Shown: positions 16,162 to 25,799, numbered from the stretch's first letter. The stretch is 64,000 nucleotides of DNA from Marinoscillum pacificum (GCF_024714495.1 NZ_JAMZMJ010000001.1:1568201-1632200); one strand, 5' to 3'. The notes: generated by a model from the letters alone, not told the origin. Made by a program: numbers and translations.

Positions 16162-17064
16162 TCAGAACAAAAGCTCTCCTAATCCAAACAACAAAACGAA
16201 CAACAATGTTGTCAAAGCAAGCTGTTTTAAATAAGGATCTAACCCTTCGGAAGTCGTTTTGATTTTTACCGCACGTGCATTAAAAAATAACATTGGGCTA
16301 ACTAGTAGGAAAAGGTAGGCACCAGGAGACAAATCCTTGATGACACAGTAAGCTAACATCGTTGCTACGGAACCAATGATTAAAAACCAGTGATATAGGA
16401 TAGCTTTCTGTCTTCCGATACGAACAGGAATACTACTTTTCCCTGAAGCTTTATCCGATTCGATATCTCTAATATTGTTAACGTTTAGTACTCCTACAGC
16501 TAAAAAACCACAGCTCAATGCCGGCAATACTACCATTGGATCTAGAGAATTGGCATACAGGAAATAATTACCACCAACGCCTACCAATCCAAAAAAGATG
16601 AGCACGAAAAAGTCTCCGAGCCCAACATAGCCGTAAGGTCTTTTACCCACGGTGTATTTGATAGCAGCTGCAATTGCTCCAAGTCCAAGTACTAAAAACA
16701 CGAGCACTTTAGACCACTGATCGCCAAAAGACAACCAAATCAGGTAAATCCCCGAAGCAAGTGACAGGAATGAAAACACATACAATGCTTTCTTCATTTG
16801 CTCTTTTGTAATTAAGCCGGAAGAAACTGTTCTTTTAGGCCCTGTTCTGTGCTCTCCATCTACACCTGATGAAGCATCACCATAGTCATTGGCCAAATTG
16901 GACAAAATCTGTAAAAACAAAGTGGTAATCAAACCCCAGGTAAGAATCACTCCATCAAAATAGCCATCAATTCCGGCTGTAAAAGCACCCATAAAGATGC
17001 ATGAGAATGCTAATGGTAGCGTTCTTAAACGAAAGGCTTGTATCCAGGCTTTAATTGACTTCAC
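16162..17064 (-). CDS. menA: 1,4-dihydroxy-2-naphthoate polyprenyltransferase
   Basis: A 300-residue UbiA-superfamily integral membrane enzyme with about eight to nine helices. It prenylates dihydroxynaphthoate to demethylmenaquinone. Both Asp-rich motifs are visible: NDYGDASSGVDG (first, prenyl-PP/Mg binding) and NNIRDIESDKASGK (second). The short RTGPKRTVSSGLIT loop is typical of MenA. It overlaps the preceding small lipoprotein gene by 14 bases. Menaquinone is the main quinone of Bacteroidota, so this is a core respiratory gene. Confidence 0.92.
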   Translation of the reverse strand: MKSIKAWIQAFRLRTLPLAFSCIFMGAFTAGIDGYFDGVILTWGLITTLFLQILSNLANDYGDASSGVDGEHRTGPKRTVSSGLITKEQMKKALYVFSFLSLASGIYLIWLSFGDQWSKVLVFLVLGLGAIAAAIKYTVGKRPYGYVGLGDFFVLIFFGLVGVGGNYFLYANSLDPMVVLPALSCGFLAVGVLNVNNIRDIESDKASGKSSIPVRIGRQKAILYHWFLIIGSVATMLAYCVIKDLSPGAYLFLLVSPMLFFNARAVKIKTTSEGLDPYLKQLALTTLLFVLLFGLGELLF

Positions 17065-17446
17065 AATCTATTACAATATCAAAATTTTTCGAATCGCTTC
17101 CAGCTGTTATCAGATTTGTGGCAGAAACACATTCCAATGACTGATTACTTCCAAAATAATCGACAACATCTGGACTAACCTCAAAATAATCAACATCCTC
17201 GGTTTCTCTAACAAATGAATAATTACCTTGAGTATCAGTTACCACTTCAAACTCCATTATTTTATCGTCACAACCAGTAGTAACACAAACTCTTGAGCTG
17301 TATCCTGTCACATAAAGCCGACCTTCTGAAAAAGGAGAATTAGTCGACTGAAAAGTAACTGTTCCAGCTACGTCAGTAACTTCAGCACTTTCATCACATG
17401 AAACAACAACCAACAATACAGCAATTAGTACTATAAATCTTTTCAT
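17051..17446 (-). CDS. Small lipoprotein, carboxypeptidase-regulatory-like fold
   Basis: A 131-residue protein. The signal peptide ends VVVSC (Cys at residue 17). DVAGTVTFQS at the start and TDTQGNYSFV in the middle follow the CarboxypepD_reg pattern of a small beta sandwich. Four or five further Cys residues (CVTTGCDD, SLECVSA, VIDCEVN) may form disulfides. The function is unknown. It sits between argS (stop overlapping its ATG by one base, TAATG) and menA, whose start it overlaps, so it is translated as part of that operon. Confidence 0.7.
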   Translation of the reverse strand: MKRFIVLIAVLLVVVSCDESAEVTDVAGTVTFQSTNSPFSEGRLYVTGYSSRVCVTTGCDDKIMEFEVVTDTQGNYSFVRETEDVDYFEVSPDVVDYFGSNQSLECVSATNLITAGSDSKNFDIVIDCEVN

Positions 17447-19236
17447 TACATTCGTTCAGGTACGTGAATACCTAATAACGACATGGCAGACTTAATCGTA
17501 TTTGCAACCGTTGCAGATAATGAAATCCTGAATTTCACTACATCCTTGTCATCTTCGTTGAAAATAGGCACCTCCTGGTAAAAGCCATTATAAGTCTTTG
17601 CCAATTCGTATGCATATCCGGCCACCAATGCAGGCGAATAATCTCCCGCTGCCAAGTCAATGATTTTAGGATACTCCGTCAACTTGTGAATCAAATCCAA
17701 TGCTCTTGGATGCAAACTCGTCACTTTAGAAGCATCAAAGTTTTGATCAATTTCTAAAGAATTAGCTCTTCTCAAAATCGCCGAAATACGAGCGTGAGTA
17801 TATTGGATAAACGGGCCGGTATTTCCCTGGAATTCGATAGACTCCTGTGGATTGAATAACATACGCTTTTTCGGGTCCACTTTCAACAAGAAGTATTTCA
17901 ATGCACCTAAACCAAGCGTTCTGAATAACTCATCAGCTTGCTCATCAGTCATTCCTTCTATCTTACCAAGCTCTTCTGTTTGCTTGCGAGCGGTATCAAA
18001 CATCTCCTGCATCAAGTCATCAGCATCAACCACGGTTCCTTCACGAGACTTCATTTTGCCAGACGGCAAGTCTACCATTCCGTATGAAAGGTGATACAAC
18101 CCTTTAGCATAATCTCTACCTAGCTTATCCATGATAGAGAACAACACCTTGAAGTGGTAATCCTGCTCATTACCAACTACATAGACGGACTTATTGAATG
18201 AGAAATCATTATGTTTCAAATCACATGTCCCAATGTCCTGAGTGATGTAAACCGAAGTACCATCGCCTCTTAGCACCAACTTTTCATCTAGCTTTTCAGA
18301 CATCAGGTCTGCCCAAACAGAGTTGTCATCTTTTTTGAAGAAAACTCCCTTATCCAGACCTTCCTGAATAATATCTTTTCCTAGAAGATAGGTATCAGAC
18401 TCATGATAGACTTTATCAAATGAGATACCCATGGTTGCATAGGAGATATCAAATCCCTCATACACCCAACCGTTCATCTTCTTCCAAAGCGCTACAGTAG
18501 CCTCGTCACCATCTTCCCACTTCTTCAACATCGCTTGAGCTTCCAGCATCAATGGAGCTTGTTTCTTAGCATCTTCTTCAGACTTGCCATCGGCTACAAG
18601 CTGCTCTATCTCTTTCTTATACTCCTGGTCAAACTTCACATAGTAGTTACCAATAAGCTTATCGCCTTTGATGCCAGTTGACTCAGGTGTCTCTCCCTCT
18701 CCAAACTTCTCATAAGCCAACATCGACTTACAGATATGAATACCACGGTCATTTACCAGATTCACCTTTCTCACTTCATGACCTCTAGCAGCCAATATTT
18801 TGCTTACTGAGTCTCCAAGAAAATTATTTCTTAAGTGCCCAAGGTGAAGTGGTTTGTTCGTGTTTGGCGAGCTAAACTCAACCATTACTTTTTCTCCCGT
18901 TGGAGCGTATTGACCAAATGAAGTCTCTGCTGCAATGGCTTGCAATACATTCACCCAAGCAGATTCTGCAATAGACAAGTTCAAGAAACCCTTCACCACA
19001 TTGTATGCTGAAACTATTGGAGAGTGCTCCTTTAAGTATTCACCGATTGCTTCACCAGATTGCTCGGGTCCTTTTTTGGTTTGTCTCAAATAAGGAAATA
19101 CGACCAACGTATGAGTTCCTTCAAACTCTTTTCTTGTTGGTTGCAATTCAAAATCACTTGCATTCAATTCAAAATCAAAAAGGGTTTTGAATGCTTTTAC
19201 AATCTCCTCCTTAAGTTGCTTGTCTATCAAATTCAT
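17446..19236 (-). CDS. argS: Arginyl-tRNA synthetase
   Basis: A 596-residue class I aminoacyl-tRNA synthetase. The HIGH motif appears as LHLGH in SPNTNKPLHLGHLRNNFLG. The KMSKS region is GKMKSREGTVV, and the ArgRS-specific N-terminal domain and C-terminal DALR anticodon domain (TGPFIQYTHARISAILRRA onward) are present. The length is normal. It lies four bases downstream of the CtlX-like gene and ahead of the small lipoprotein and menA. Its pairing with arginine-degrading enzymes is noteworthy. Confidence 0.95.
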   Translation of the reverse strand: MNLIDKQLKEEIVKAFKTLFDFELNASDFELQPTRKEFEGTHTLVVFPYLRQTKKGPEQSGEAIGEYLKEHSPIVSAYNVVKGFLNLSIAESAWVNVLQAIAAETSFGQYAPTGEKVMVEFSSPNTNKPLHLGHLRNNFLGDSVSKILAARGHEVRKVNLVNDRGIHICKSMLAYEKFGEGETPESTGIKGDKLIGNYYVKFDQEYKKEIEQLVADGKSEEDAKKQAPLMLEAQAMLKKWEDGDEATVALWKKMNGWVYEGFDISYATMGISFDKVYHESDTYLLGKDIIQEGLDKGVFFKKDDNSVWADLMSEKLDEKLVLRGDGTSVYITQDIGTCDLKHNDFSFNKSVYVVGNEQDYHFKVLFSIMDKLGRDYAKGLYHLSYGMVDLPSGKMKSREGTVVDADDLMQEMFDTARKQTEELGKIEGMTDEQADELFRTLGLGALKYFLLKVDPKKRMLFNPQESIEFQGNTGPFIQYTHARISAILRRANSLEIDQNFDASKVTSLHPRALDLIHKLTEYPKIIDLAAGDYSPALVAGYAYELAKTYNGFYQEVPIFNEDDKDVVKFRISLSATVANTIKSAMSLLGIHVPERM

Positions 19237-19240
19237 CTCT

Positions 19241-20176
19241 CTATTTCTTAGGCAAAAATACTTCTGCCATCATACATCTGGCGCTTCCGCCACCTAAAGC
19301 TTCTATCGTATCTAAATTACTATGGAGCAACTGACCATGCTTGGACAGCTGTTCTTTTTGTTCTTCTGTCAATGCAGTAAATGCCGCTTCAGACATCACC
19401 ACAAATTTATCACCTGTTGCGTTCTGCACTTGCAACATATTTCCTGCAAATCGGCTTTTTTGCTCTTCAGTGATATAAACTACTTCTTTATGATGCTTTT
19501 CAAGTGAATCAATCACTCGCTGGCGTTCCTCTTGATCATCAATACTGTCTGCGCAAAGCACAGCAAATGATTCTCCCAGACACATCATCACGTTGGTATG
19601 ATAGATTGGAAGGCGCTGACCATTCACCGTTTGATTAGCAATGAAAGAAACCGAACTATATCCAGTCTTTTCCATGAACTCTGCCAGCACGTCTGGATTG
19701 GTTCTCTCAGAAATAGCTGCATAAGCAATCTTGTTCTGACGATCCAGGATCAAACTTCCCGTTCCTTCGAGAAATTTGTTATCCATTTCCCAGTCAAGAA
19801 AACCGTCAACAGACTCAATCTCAAACTTCTCACTCAATGATTCCAATAGATCCTCTCTTCTCTCCAATCGTCGGTTGATGGCATACATCGGGTACAACCA
19901 AACCTTACCACTTTCGTGAAAACTCACCCAGTTGTTGGGAAAAATAGAGTCTGGAGTAGATGGGGCCGGAGTATCATCAAATACCTCCACATTGACACCT
20001 GCAGTTCTGAGTTTAGCCACAAAGCCATCGAATTCTGCCAAAGCTTTGTCCTGTACTTGCTCGTTGCTGAGTCCTTCTATTTTTTTTTGATAATAGTTAT
20101 TGACTGCCGTTTGTTCATTCATGTAAAATGAGACCGGACGAATCATCATCAAAGTATCGGTTATCTGTCTGCTCAT
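19241..20176 (-). CDS. ctlX: Citrulline hydrolase CtlX-like, arginine-deiminase superfamily
   Basis: A 311-residue enzyme using ATG at 20176, which overlaps the upstream stop by four bases (ATGA); a longer frame upstream is unlikely. The fold's catalytic residues are visible: a Glu in FLEGTGSLILD, a His in IYHTNVMMCLGE, and the nucleophilic Cys in GGGSARCMMAEVF at the C-terminus. The pattern MMIRPVSFYMNEQTAVNN at the start matches the CtlX family, reported to hydrolyse citrulline to ornithine. It is likely to act after the neighbouring deiminase-family enzyme. Confidence 0.8.
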   Translation of the reverse strand: MSRQITDTLMMIRPVSFYMNEQTAVNNYYQKKIEGLSNEQVQDKALAEFDGFVAKLRTAGVNVEVFDDTPAPSTPDSIFPNNWVSFHESGKVWLYPMYAINRRLERREDLLESLSEKFEIESVDGFLDWEMDNKFLEGTGSLILDRQNKIAYAAISERTNPDVLAEFMEKTGYSSVSFIANQTVNGQRLPIYHTNVMMCLGESFAVLCADSIDDQEERQRVIDSLEKHHKEVVYITEEQKSRFAGNMLQVQNATGDKFVVMSEAAFTALTEEQKEQLSKHGQLLHSNLDTIEALGGGSARCMMAEVFLPKK

Positions 20177-21087
20177 TTTCTTCTCAATGGTAGTGTAGAA
20201 CATCTCAACAAGCCCTCTTGCTTCGCGATTTCCGCATAAGGAATCTCTTCTACGGTCATTCCATGACTTCTGAACCAATCATTAAGTCTGGTGAAATTCT
20301 TTTCAGAAACCACTACTTCAGGAGAGATTGAGAACACGTTGCTAAACATGTGATACATCTCCTTTTTAGTAATGTGGAACAGGTTTTCCATTCCAAAAAG
20401 ATCTACCAAATACTGGTAATCAGCTTCATCGAGGAATCCCTCTCTATGAATGATCGCTTTGCCTTTACCTACTGGCTGGAAACAACAGTCCAGATGCAAG
20501 GCATTGTCTTCCGCTACTGTATTGGATTTCGACAGGTTGAATTCTTTGACAATTCTGTTTGGAAAAAACTCTTTCAAAAAGTCAACACCTTCTTTATTTG
20601 TTCGTGCTGTGATGTAATCAGGATAGTCAGCACCTTTATAAGTACCCACAAATAAGTGTTCACCATGAATCATCACATCTCCACCTTCCACGTGCACTTC
20701 TGCAGGTGGTGTAATTACTTTATCCTTGTCTATTTGGCTAATCACATAGTCTATCGCCTCCAATTCAGGCTCTCTGTCTGGCAAAATATTGGATTTGAAG
20801 AAGTAATCATCTATGACAAATGCGATATCTCTCGCGAATATTTGATTCAGATCTTTGATCAATTCAGGTCGGTATACCTTCACTCCATGCTTCTCAAAAA
20901 CTGCGTTGAAGGCATCCATCTCAGGGACCATATCTTGTTCTAATGGATAAGTACCATCCTTGATATGCTCTGCAGATTTGGGATCATAAGCATCTTCTAG
21001 CTTAGGAGTGCCGCCGAAACTTTCAGCTGTACCTAGTACCACAGCCTCCAGGGGTGATGTTTCGTCTTTTATATTAAGCTTGATCAT
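20173..21087 (-). CDS. Amidinotransferase / arginine-deiminase-family enzyme
   Basis: A 304-residue guanidino-group-modifying enzyme. The catalytic set is EVHVEGGDVMI (Glu/Asp), ALHLDCCFQPVG (His) and the C-terminal EGLLRCSTLPLRRK, with the Cys nucleophile. The Arg-rich end of the last motif recalls glycine/arginine amidinotransferases and DDAH-like proteins more than classical ArcA. Its product is probably citrulline from arginine or a methylarginine; the substrate is not proven. It is the first gene of a leftward operon with ctlX and argS, and divergent from arginine decarboxylase. Confidence 0.8.
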   Translation of the reverse strand: MIKLNIKDETSPLEAVVLGTAESFGGTPKLEDAYDPKSAEHIKDGTYPLEQDMVPEMDAFNAVFEKHGVKVYRPELIKDLNQIFARDIAFVIDDYFFKSNILPDREPELEAIDYVISQIDKDKVITPPAEVHVEGGDVMIHGEHLFVGTYKGADYPDYITARTNKEGVDFLKEFFPNRIVKEFNLSKSNTVAEDNALHLDCCFQPVGKGKAIIHREGFLDEADYQYLVDLFGMENLFHITKKEMYHMFSNVFSISPEVVVSEKNFTRLNDWFRSHGMTVEEIPYAEIAKQEGLLRCSTLPLRRK

Positions 21088-21187
21088 TTGTTGGTTATTT
21101 GAAAATCAGTCCGCAAAACTAAAAGATTGAAAACATATTTGCGTCTCATCAAATATTAATATTAGCGGCACAGTGTTTTGCATTTTT

Positions 21188-21219
21188 TTTGTCAATATTG
21201 TGCCTCCTTTTATACTTTG
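21188..21219 (+). promoter_or_regulatory. Bacteroidota-type promoter of arginine decarboxylase
   Basis: A TTTG at 21188-21191 (-33 region) is followed after 19 bases by TATACTTTG at 21211-21219, close to the TAnnTTTG -7 consensus. The start codon is 19 bases further on. The 21088-21238 gap also carries the divergent amidinotransferase promoter. Confidence 0.5.
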
Positions 21220-21238
21220 AAAATCTAATGCCTTTCTT

Positions 21239-22633
21239 ATGAAAAGCTACGCAGACTTAATTGAACAAACGTTCTACTTTCCGACCAAGGAATTCAGGGT
21301 TGAAAACAATCAACTTTGGTTTCATGATGTCAATCTCATGGAAATCATCGAGCAGTACGGTACTCCACTGAAATTGAGCTACTTACCGAAGATTAGCCAG
21401 AACATTCAGTTTGCGAAAAAGATATTCAATGACGCTATAGAAAAGCAGAAATACGACGGCACATACACCTACTGCTACTGTACAAAATCATCTCACTTCC
21501 GATTTGTATTAGAAGAAGGACTAAAAAATGACATCCATTTAGAGACCTCTTCTGCTTATGATATTCCAATTATCAGAAGGCTTAATGAAACTGGTCATTT
21601 CTCAAAAGACAGAATGGTTGTTTGTAATGGGTTTAAAAGACCATTATATCTTCAATACATCGCTGAGATGATCAATGATGGGTTTAAGAACACTATGCCT
21701 GTTCTTGACAACCTTGACGAGTTAGCTTATTACCATGACAATGTAGAAGGTGAATTCAAAGTTGGCATCAGAATCGCAGCTGACGAAGAACCAAATTTTG
21801 CATTCTACACCTCTAGATTAGGGATTAGATATGGAGACATTGTTCCTCATTATAAAGAAATGATTGCTGGCACCAAAGCCAAATTGAAATTGCTTCATTT
21901 CTTCATCAATACAGGAATTAAGGACACAGCGTACTACTGGAGTGAACTAAGCAGATTCATCTACAAATACTGTGAATTGAAGAAGATCTGTCCTGATTTA
22001 GATACTATTGATATCGGTGGTGGGTTTCCAATTAAGAACTCTTTGGGCTTTGAATATGATTATGCTTACATGGCTGAGCAAATCATTTCCAATATCAAAT
22101 GGATCTGTCAGAAGAACCACGTTCCGGTTCCAAATATCATCTCTGAATTTGGATCATTTACCGTTGGTGAAAGTGGAGCAACCATTTACAGTGTATTGAA
22201 CTCTAAGCTTCAAAACGATAAGGAACTTTGGTACATGATGGATGGATCATTCATCACGCACATGCCTGACGTTTGGGGTCTGAACGAGAAATTTATCATG
22301 CTTCCAGTTAACCATTGGGACAATCCTTTCCACAGAGTAAATATTGGTGGGTTAACCTGTGACAGTCAGGACTATTATGACTCTGAGGCGCACATTGGTG
22401 AGGTGTTCTTACCAAGAACGGATGAAGACGAAACATTGTATTTCGGTTTCTTCCATACAGGAGCTTACCAGGAGTCTTTAGGTGGTTATGGAGGTATCCA
22501 ACACTGTTTAATCCCTGCACCTAAACACATTATCATCAACAAAGATGAAAATGGTAAGGTAACTTCTGAATTATTTGCGCCAGAGCAGGAAAGTGAGCAA
22601 ATGATGAAAATTTTAGGATACGGAAAGTCTTAA
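21239..22633 (+). CDS. speA: Arginine decarboxylase (PLP fold type III, Bacteroidota type)
   Basis: A 464-residue enzyme of the alanine-racemase-like PLP fold. The N-terminal TYCYCTKSSHF contains the cofactor Lys (K83), and DIGGGFP binds the phosphate. FGSFTVGESG and GAYQESLGGYGGIQHCLIP are shared with Bacteroidota arginine decarboxylases. It makes agmatine from arginine, the first step towards putrescine and spermidine. It lies divergent from the amidinotransferase/ctlX/argS operon, which draws on the same substrate. Confidence 0.85.
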   Translation: MKSYADLIEQTFYFPTKEFRVENNQLWFHDVNLMEIIEQYGTPLKLSYLPKISQNIQFAKKIFNDAIEKQKYDGTYTYCYCTKSSHFRFVLEEGLKNDIHLETSSAYDIPIIRRLNETGHFSKDRMVVCNGFKRPLYLQYIAEMINDGFKNTMPVLDNLDELAYYHDNVEGEFKVGIRIAADEEPNFAFYTSRLGIRYGDIVPHYKEMIAGTKAKLKLLHFFINTGIKDTAYYWSELSRFIYKYCELKKICPDLDTIDIGGGFPIKNSLGFEYDYAYMAEQIISNIKWICQKNHVPVPNIISEFGSFTVGESGATIYSVLNSKLQNDKELWYMMDGSFITHMPDVWGLNEKFIMLPVNHWDNPFHRVNIGGLTCDSQDYYDSEAHIGEVFLPRTDEDETLYFGFFHTGAYQESLGGYGGIQHCLIPAPKHIIINKDENGKVTSELFAPEQESEQMMKILGYGKS

Positions 22634-22658
22634 AAATCAGTTATATTAAAAAGTAACC

Positions 22659-23402
22659 GTGCACAGAAACCTCGTCATCATACCAACATACAACGAAAAG
22701 GAGAACATCCGTGATATTACCAATGCGGTAATGACGCTTCCGGTACCTTTTGAATTGTTGATCATTGATGACGGGTCTCCTGATGGCACCGCTGATATCG
22801 TAAGAGAACTGCAAACAGAGTTCCCTAACAGAATTCATTTAATAGAACGAGAAGGTAAACTAGGATTAGGCACCGCCTACATCAGAGGATTCGCCTTTGC
22901 AGTAGAACATGGATATGACTATATCTATGAAATGGATGCAGATTTTTCTCACAATCCAAACGACTTAGTAGCTCTTTATGAAGCTTGTGCAAATGGAGGT
23001 GCTGACCTGGCTATCGGCTCGAGATATATCAAAGGAGTAAATGTGGTCAACTGGCCAATGGGACGTGTATTGATGTCTTACTTTGCCAGCATCTATGTTC
23101 GATTAGTCACAGGTTTGCCAATCAAGGACAGTACTGCTGGTTTCAAATGCTACCACAGAAGCGTTTTGGAAACCATAGACCCAGAGAAAATTCATTTTAT
23201 TGGTTATGCCTTCCAGATTGAGATGAAATTCACCGCTTGGAAGCACGGCTTCAACATTGTAGAGGTGCCAATCATCTTTACAGAGCGTGCTAAGGGCAAC
23301 AGTAAAATGTCAAAAGGCATCTTCAAAGAAGCGATCTTTGGAGTCATTCAAATGAAGGTTAGAAGCCTGTTCCGAAAGTACCAACCCTATCACGTAGTGT
23401 AA
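22659..23402 (+). CDS. Polyprenol monophosphomannose synthase (GT2)
   Basis: A 247-residue family 2 glycosyltransferase starting with GTG at 22659. Signature motifs are IIPTYNEKENI, IDDGSPDGTADIV (nucleotide-sugar binding), and EMDADFSHNP with the DxD-like acidic residues. The C-terminus (VPIIFTERAKGNSKMSKGIF) matches dolichol-phosphate mannose synthases without the membrane anchor. It transfers mannose (or a related hexose) from GDP-mannose to a polyprenyl phosphate at the inner membrane. It lies 25 bases after arginine decarboxylase and ends three bases before the LolC/E-like gene's stop. Confidence 0.9.
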   Translation: MHRNLVIIPTYNEKENIRDITNAVMTLPVPFELLIIDDGSPDGTADIVRELQTEFPNRIHLIEREGKLGLGTAYIRGFAFAVEHGYDYIYEMDADFSHNPNDLVALYEACANGGADLAIGSRYIKGVNVVNWPMGRVLMSYFASIYVRLVTGLPIKDSTAGFKCYHRSVLETIDPEKIHFIGYAFQIEMKFTAWKHGFNIVEVPIIFTERAKGNSKMSKGIFKEAIFGVIQMKVRSLFRKYQPYHVV

Positions 23403-23405
23403 GAA

Positions 23406-24647
23406 TCAATCGAAGCGAATCGCTTTAATTGGTTTGATTCTAGAAATCACTCCTAATGGAATAAAGAGTGTAACTGCCGTGATTAAGATTACAAAAGCAT
23501 TGATCCACAAAACAGCACCAAAGTCAAATAAGATTGGCACATGATTCATGTAATAGTTCTCTGGGTCTAATGGAATCAGCTCAAACTGCATCTGCACCCA
23601 GCAAAAGCCAAGACTGATCAAGTTACCCCAAAACAAGCCTCTCAATATCAGATGGAATCCATTAAAGAAAAAGATGCGCCTTATCAAACCATTGGAGGCT
23701 CCAAGCGACTTTAACACCCCTACCATCTGAGTACGCTCCATGATTAAAATGAGCAAAATACTGACCATATTAAATGACGCAACGCCCAGAATCAAAGAGA
23801 AGAAGATAATCACGTTACGATCCAGCAAACGCAGCCAATCAAAGATCTGCATGTATTTATCGCTAACCTTGTCCACATAAAGATCTGTGTCCGTATTCTC
23901 AAAAACGACTGTTTCAGCTTCATCCATTTTATCTGGATCATCAAGGAACACTTCAATCCCACCTACTGTGTGATCTCCCCAATCATTTAACCTTCTAACC
24001 AAATTGATGTCGCCAAGAATGACTTTGTTATCAAAGTCTTCAAGTCCAGTCTCGTAAATCCCCGTTATTGTCAATTTCCTAAAACGTGGAGGAGTCTGGT
24101 AAAACAAAACCAATACATCGTCACCAACACCTAGCTGTAAATAATTCGCAATTCTAGCACTGACAGCCACTTCTGTCCCATATCCCTCTTTTGGGAATTG
24201 GGGGAAACTTCCAGCAATCATGTGCTTATCAAATGATGTTGTATCGAAATTCTGATCCAATCCTTTCAAAATCACTCCCTGAACCTCCTCTTCTGTCTTT
24301 AACAGGCCTGCTTTGAAAGCATAGGTTTGAGCATAATCAACCCCAGGAAGACTCAAAAGAGACTCCATTAAAAAATCTGAAGCGATAATACTTGATTGTT
24401 CATAAGAAGTGGAAAGCGTGTATTTGCTCACTACCAGATGACCACTAAAGCTGTAGATTTTTTGCTTGATCGTATTCTCAAAGCCTTTCAGAATCATAAA
24501 TGAACCAATCAACGCCGCCAATGCGACAGCCACACTTACTACACCGATCCTATTGATGACGGTGGAGAAAGATCCGGTATCATTTTTGGTAATTCTTTTA
24601 GATATGAAATACGGTAAATTCAAGATTCGTATTTTTGAGAGATGCAA
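23406..24647 (-). CDS. LolC/LolE-type ABC transporter permease
   Basis: A 413-residue FtsX/MacB-type permease. Helix 1 is at about 30-52 (IGVVSVAVALAALIGSFMIL), a periplasmic MacB core domain spans about 55-270, and three helices follow (about 280-305, 320-345, 375-405). The family moves lipoproteins from the inner membrane to LolA with the ATPase LolD, or handles related substrates; no ATPase is encoded nearby. Its ATG overlaps the ATG of the divergent namZ by six bases, so the two genes share a single regulatory stretch. Confidence 0.85.
   Translation of the reverse strand: MHLSKIRILNLPYFISKRITKNDTGSFSTVINRIGVVSVAVALAALIGSFMILKGFENTIKQKIYSFSGHLVVSKYTLSTSYEQSSIIASDFLMESLLSLPGVDYAQTYAFKAGLLKTEEEVQGVILKGLDQNFDTTSFDKHMIAGSFPQFPKEGYGTEVAVSARIANYLQLGVGDDVLVLFYQTPPRFRKLTITGIYETGLEDFDNKVILGDINLVRRLNDWGDHTVGGIEVFLDDPDKMDEAETVVFENTDTDLYVDKVSDKYMQIFDWLRLLDRNVIIFFSLILGVASFNMVSILLILIMERTQMVGVLKSLGASNGLIRRIFFFNGFHLILRGLFWGNLISLGFCWVQMQFELIPLDPENYYMNHVPILFDFGAVLWINAFVILITAVTLFIPLGVISRIKPIKAIRFD
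24630..24637 (+). promoter_or_regulatory. -7 promoter element four bases before the namZ start
   Basis: TATTTTTG at 24630-24637 fits TAnnTTTG exactly, and the namZ ATG begins at 24642. In this phylum transcription starts a few bases after the TTTG, so the message would begin at or next to the start codon (leaderless). No clear -33 TTTG is seen, which lowers confidence. Confidence 0.4.
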
Positions 24648-25799
24648 TATTACAAGATATCTAAATTGAAGTCTGTTGTATTAACAATCTTTTTGCTAAT
24701 AACAGAACTTCTATGCGATGCCCAAGAACTAAAAACTGGTGCTGATCAACTGGACATCCTTACCCCAAAACTGCAAGGAAAGTCTGTTGGTTTGCTCGTC
24801 AACCACACATCTGTTGTAGGTAAAACCCATTTAACAGACACATTATTATCTCTTGGTGTTACTATTCCTAAAGTGTTCAGTCCAGAGCATGGCTTCAAAG
24901 GTAATAAGCCAGATGGCGAGAAAATAACTGGAGAATCCTCTGAAAGTTTTCAATTGATCTCGCTATACGGTGATGCGAAGAAGCCAACACCTAAACAACT
25001 AGAAAACCTTGATATCATGATCATCGACATGCAGGATGTTGGCGTGCGATGTTATACATACGCATCTACCATGACCTGGATGATGGAAACTTGTGCGGAA
25101 GTTGGAATACCCGTTATCGTATTGGATAGACCTAATCCAAATGGCAGTTATGTAGATGGACCAGTTCTAAATGAAAAGTATGAATCGATTGTTGGACTGC
25201 ATCCCATCCCGTTGGTACATGGCCTAACACTTGGTGAACTAGCCTTGATGATTAATGGTGAAGGATGGCTAAGAGATGGATTGAAAGCAGACCTTGAGAT
25301 TATTCCGGTGAGTGGATGGGATCATAGCATACCTTATTCTTTACCAATAGCACCTTCACCTAACCTACCCAATGATCTTGCTGTTTCTCTTTATCCTTCA
25401 TTAGTTTTATTCGAAGGAACTGTGGCTTCTGTGGGAAGAGGAACGGACTTTCCTTTTCAAGTGATTGGGCACCCAGATTTCAAGGGTGGATTTTTCGGCT
25501 TCACTCCACACCCCAATGCAGGATCCAAGTATCCTCCACTGGATGATAAACTCTGCGTTGGAATAAGTTTTATTGGTCAGGAACTTAAATATGAGCTGGA
25601 TATCACTCAGTTGATCAACTTTTATCGCAATACCGAGGTAGATGAGTTCTTTCTCGATTTCATATACAAGCTATCAGGAACTGATAAACTCAAAAAGCAG
25701 ATAATGAGTAAGAAAAGTGAGTTGGAAATACGATCCAGCTGGGAACAAGATCTGGCCGCATATAAGCAAATGCGCGAGAAATATCTGCTGTATCCTTAA
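24642..25799 (+). CDS. namZ: Exo-beta-N-acetylmuramidase NamZ (DUF1343)
   Basis: A 385-residue exported protein (signal peptide to about CDAQ, residue 28). The DUF1343 core is clear: GKSVGLLVNHTSVVG, VFSPEHGFKG, IIDMQDVGVRCYTYASTM, VLDRPNPNGS and PSPNLPNDLAVSLYPSLV. Family members remove terminal N-acetylmuramic acid from peptidoglycan fragments, as shown for Bacteroidota and Bacillus enzymes, so a role in wall recycling is likely. The gene stands alone; its ATG is 6 bases inside the divergent lolC/E-like start. Confidence 0.88.
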   Translation: MQYYKISKLKSVVLTIFLLITELLCDAQELKTGADQLDILTPKLQGKSVGLLVNHTSVVGKTHLTDTLLSLGVTIPKVFSPEHGFKGNKPDGEKITGESSESFQLISLYGDAKKPTPKQLENLDIMIIDMQDVGVRCYTYASTMTWMMETCAEVGIPVIVLDRPNPNGSYVDGPVLNEKYESIVGLHPIPLVHGLTLGELALMINGEGWLRDGLKADLEIIPVSGWDHSIPYSLPIAPSPNLPNDLAVSLYPSLVLFEGTVASVGRGTDFPFQVIGHPDFKGGFFGFTPHPNAGSKYPPLDDKLCVGISFIGQELKYELDITQLINFYRNTEVDEFFLDFIYKLSGTDKLKKQIMSKKSELEIRSSWEQDLAAYKQMREKYLLYP

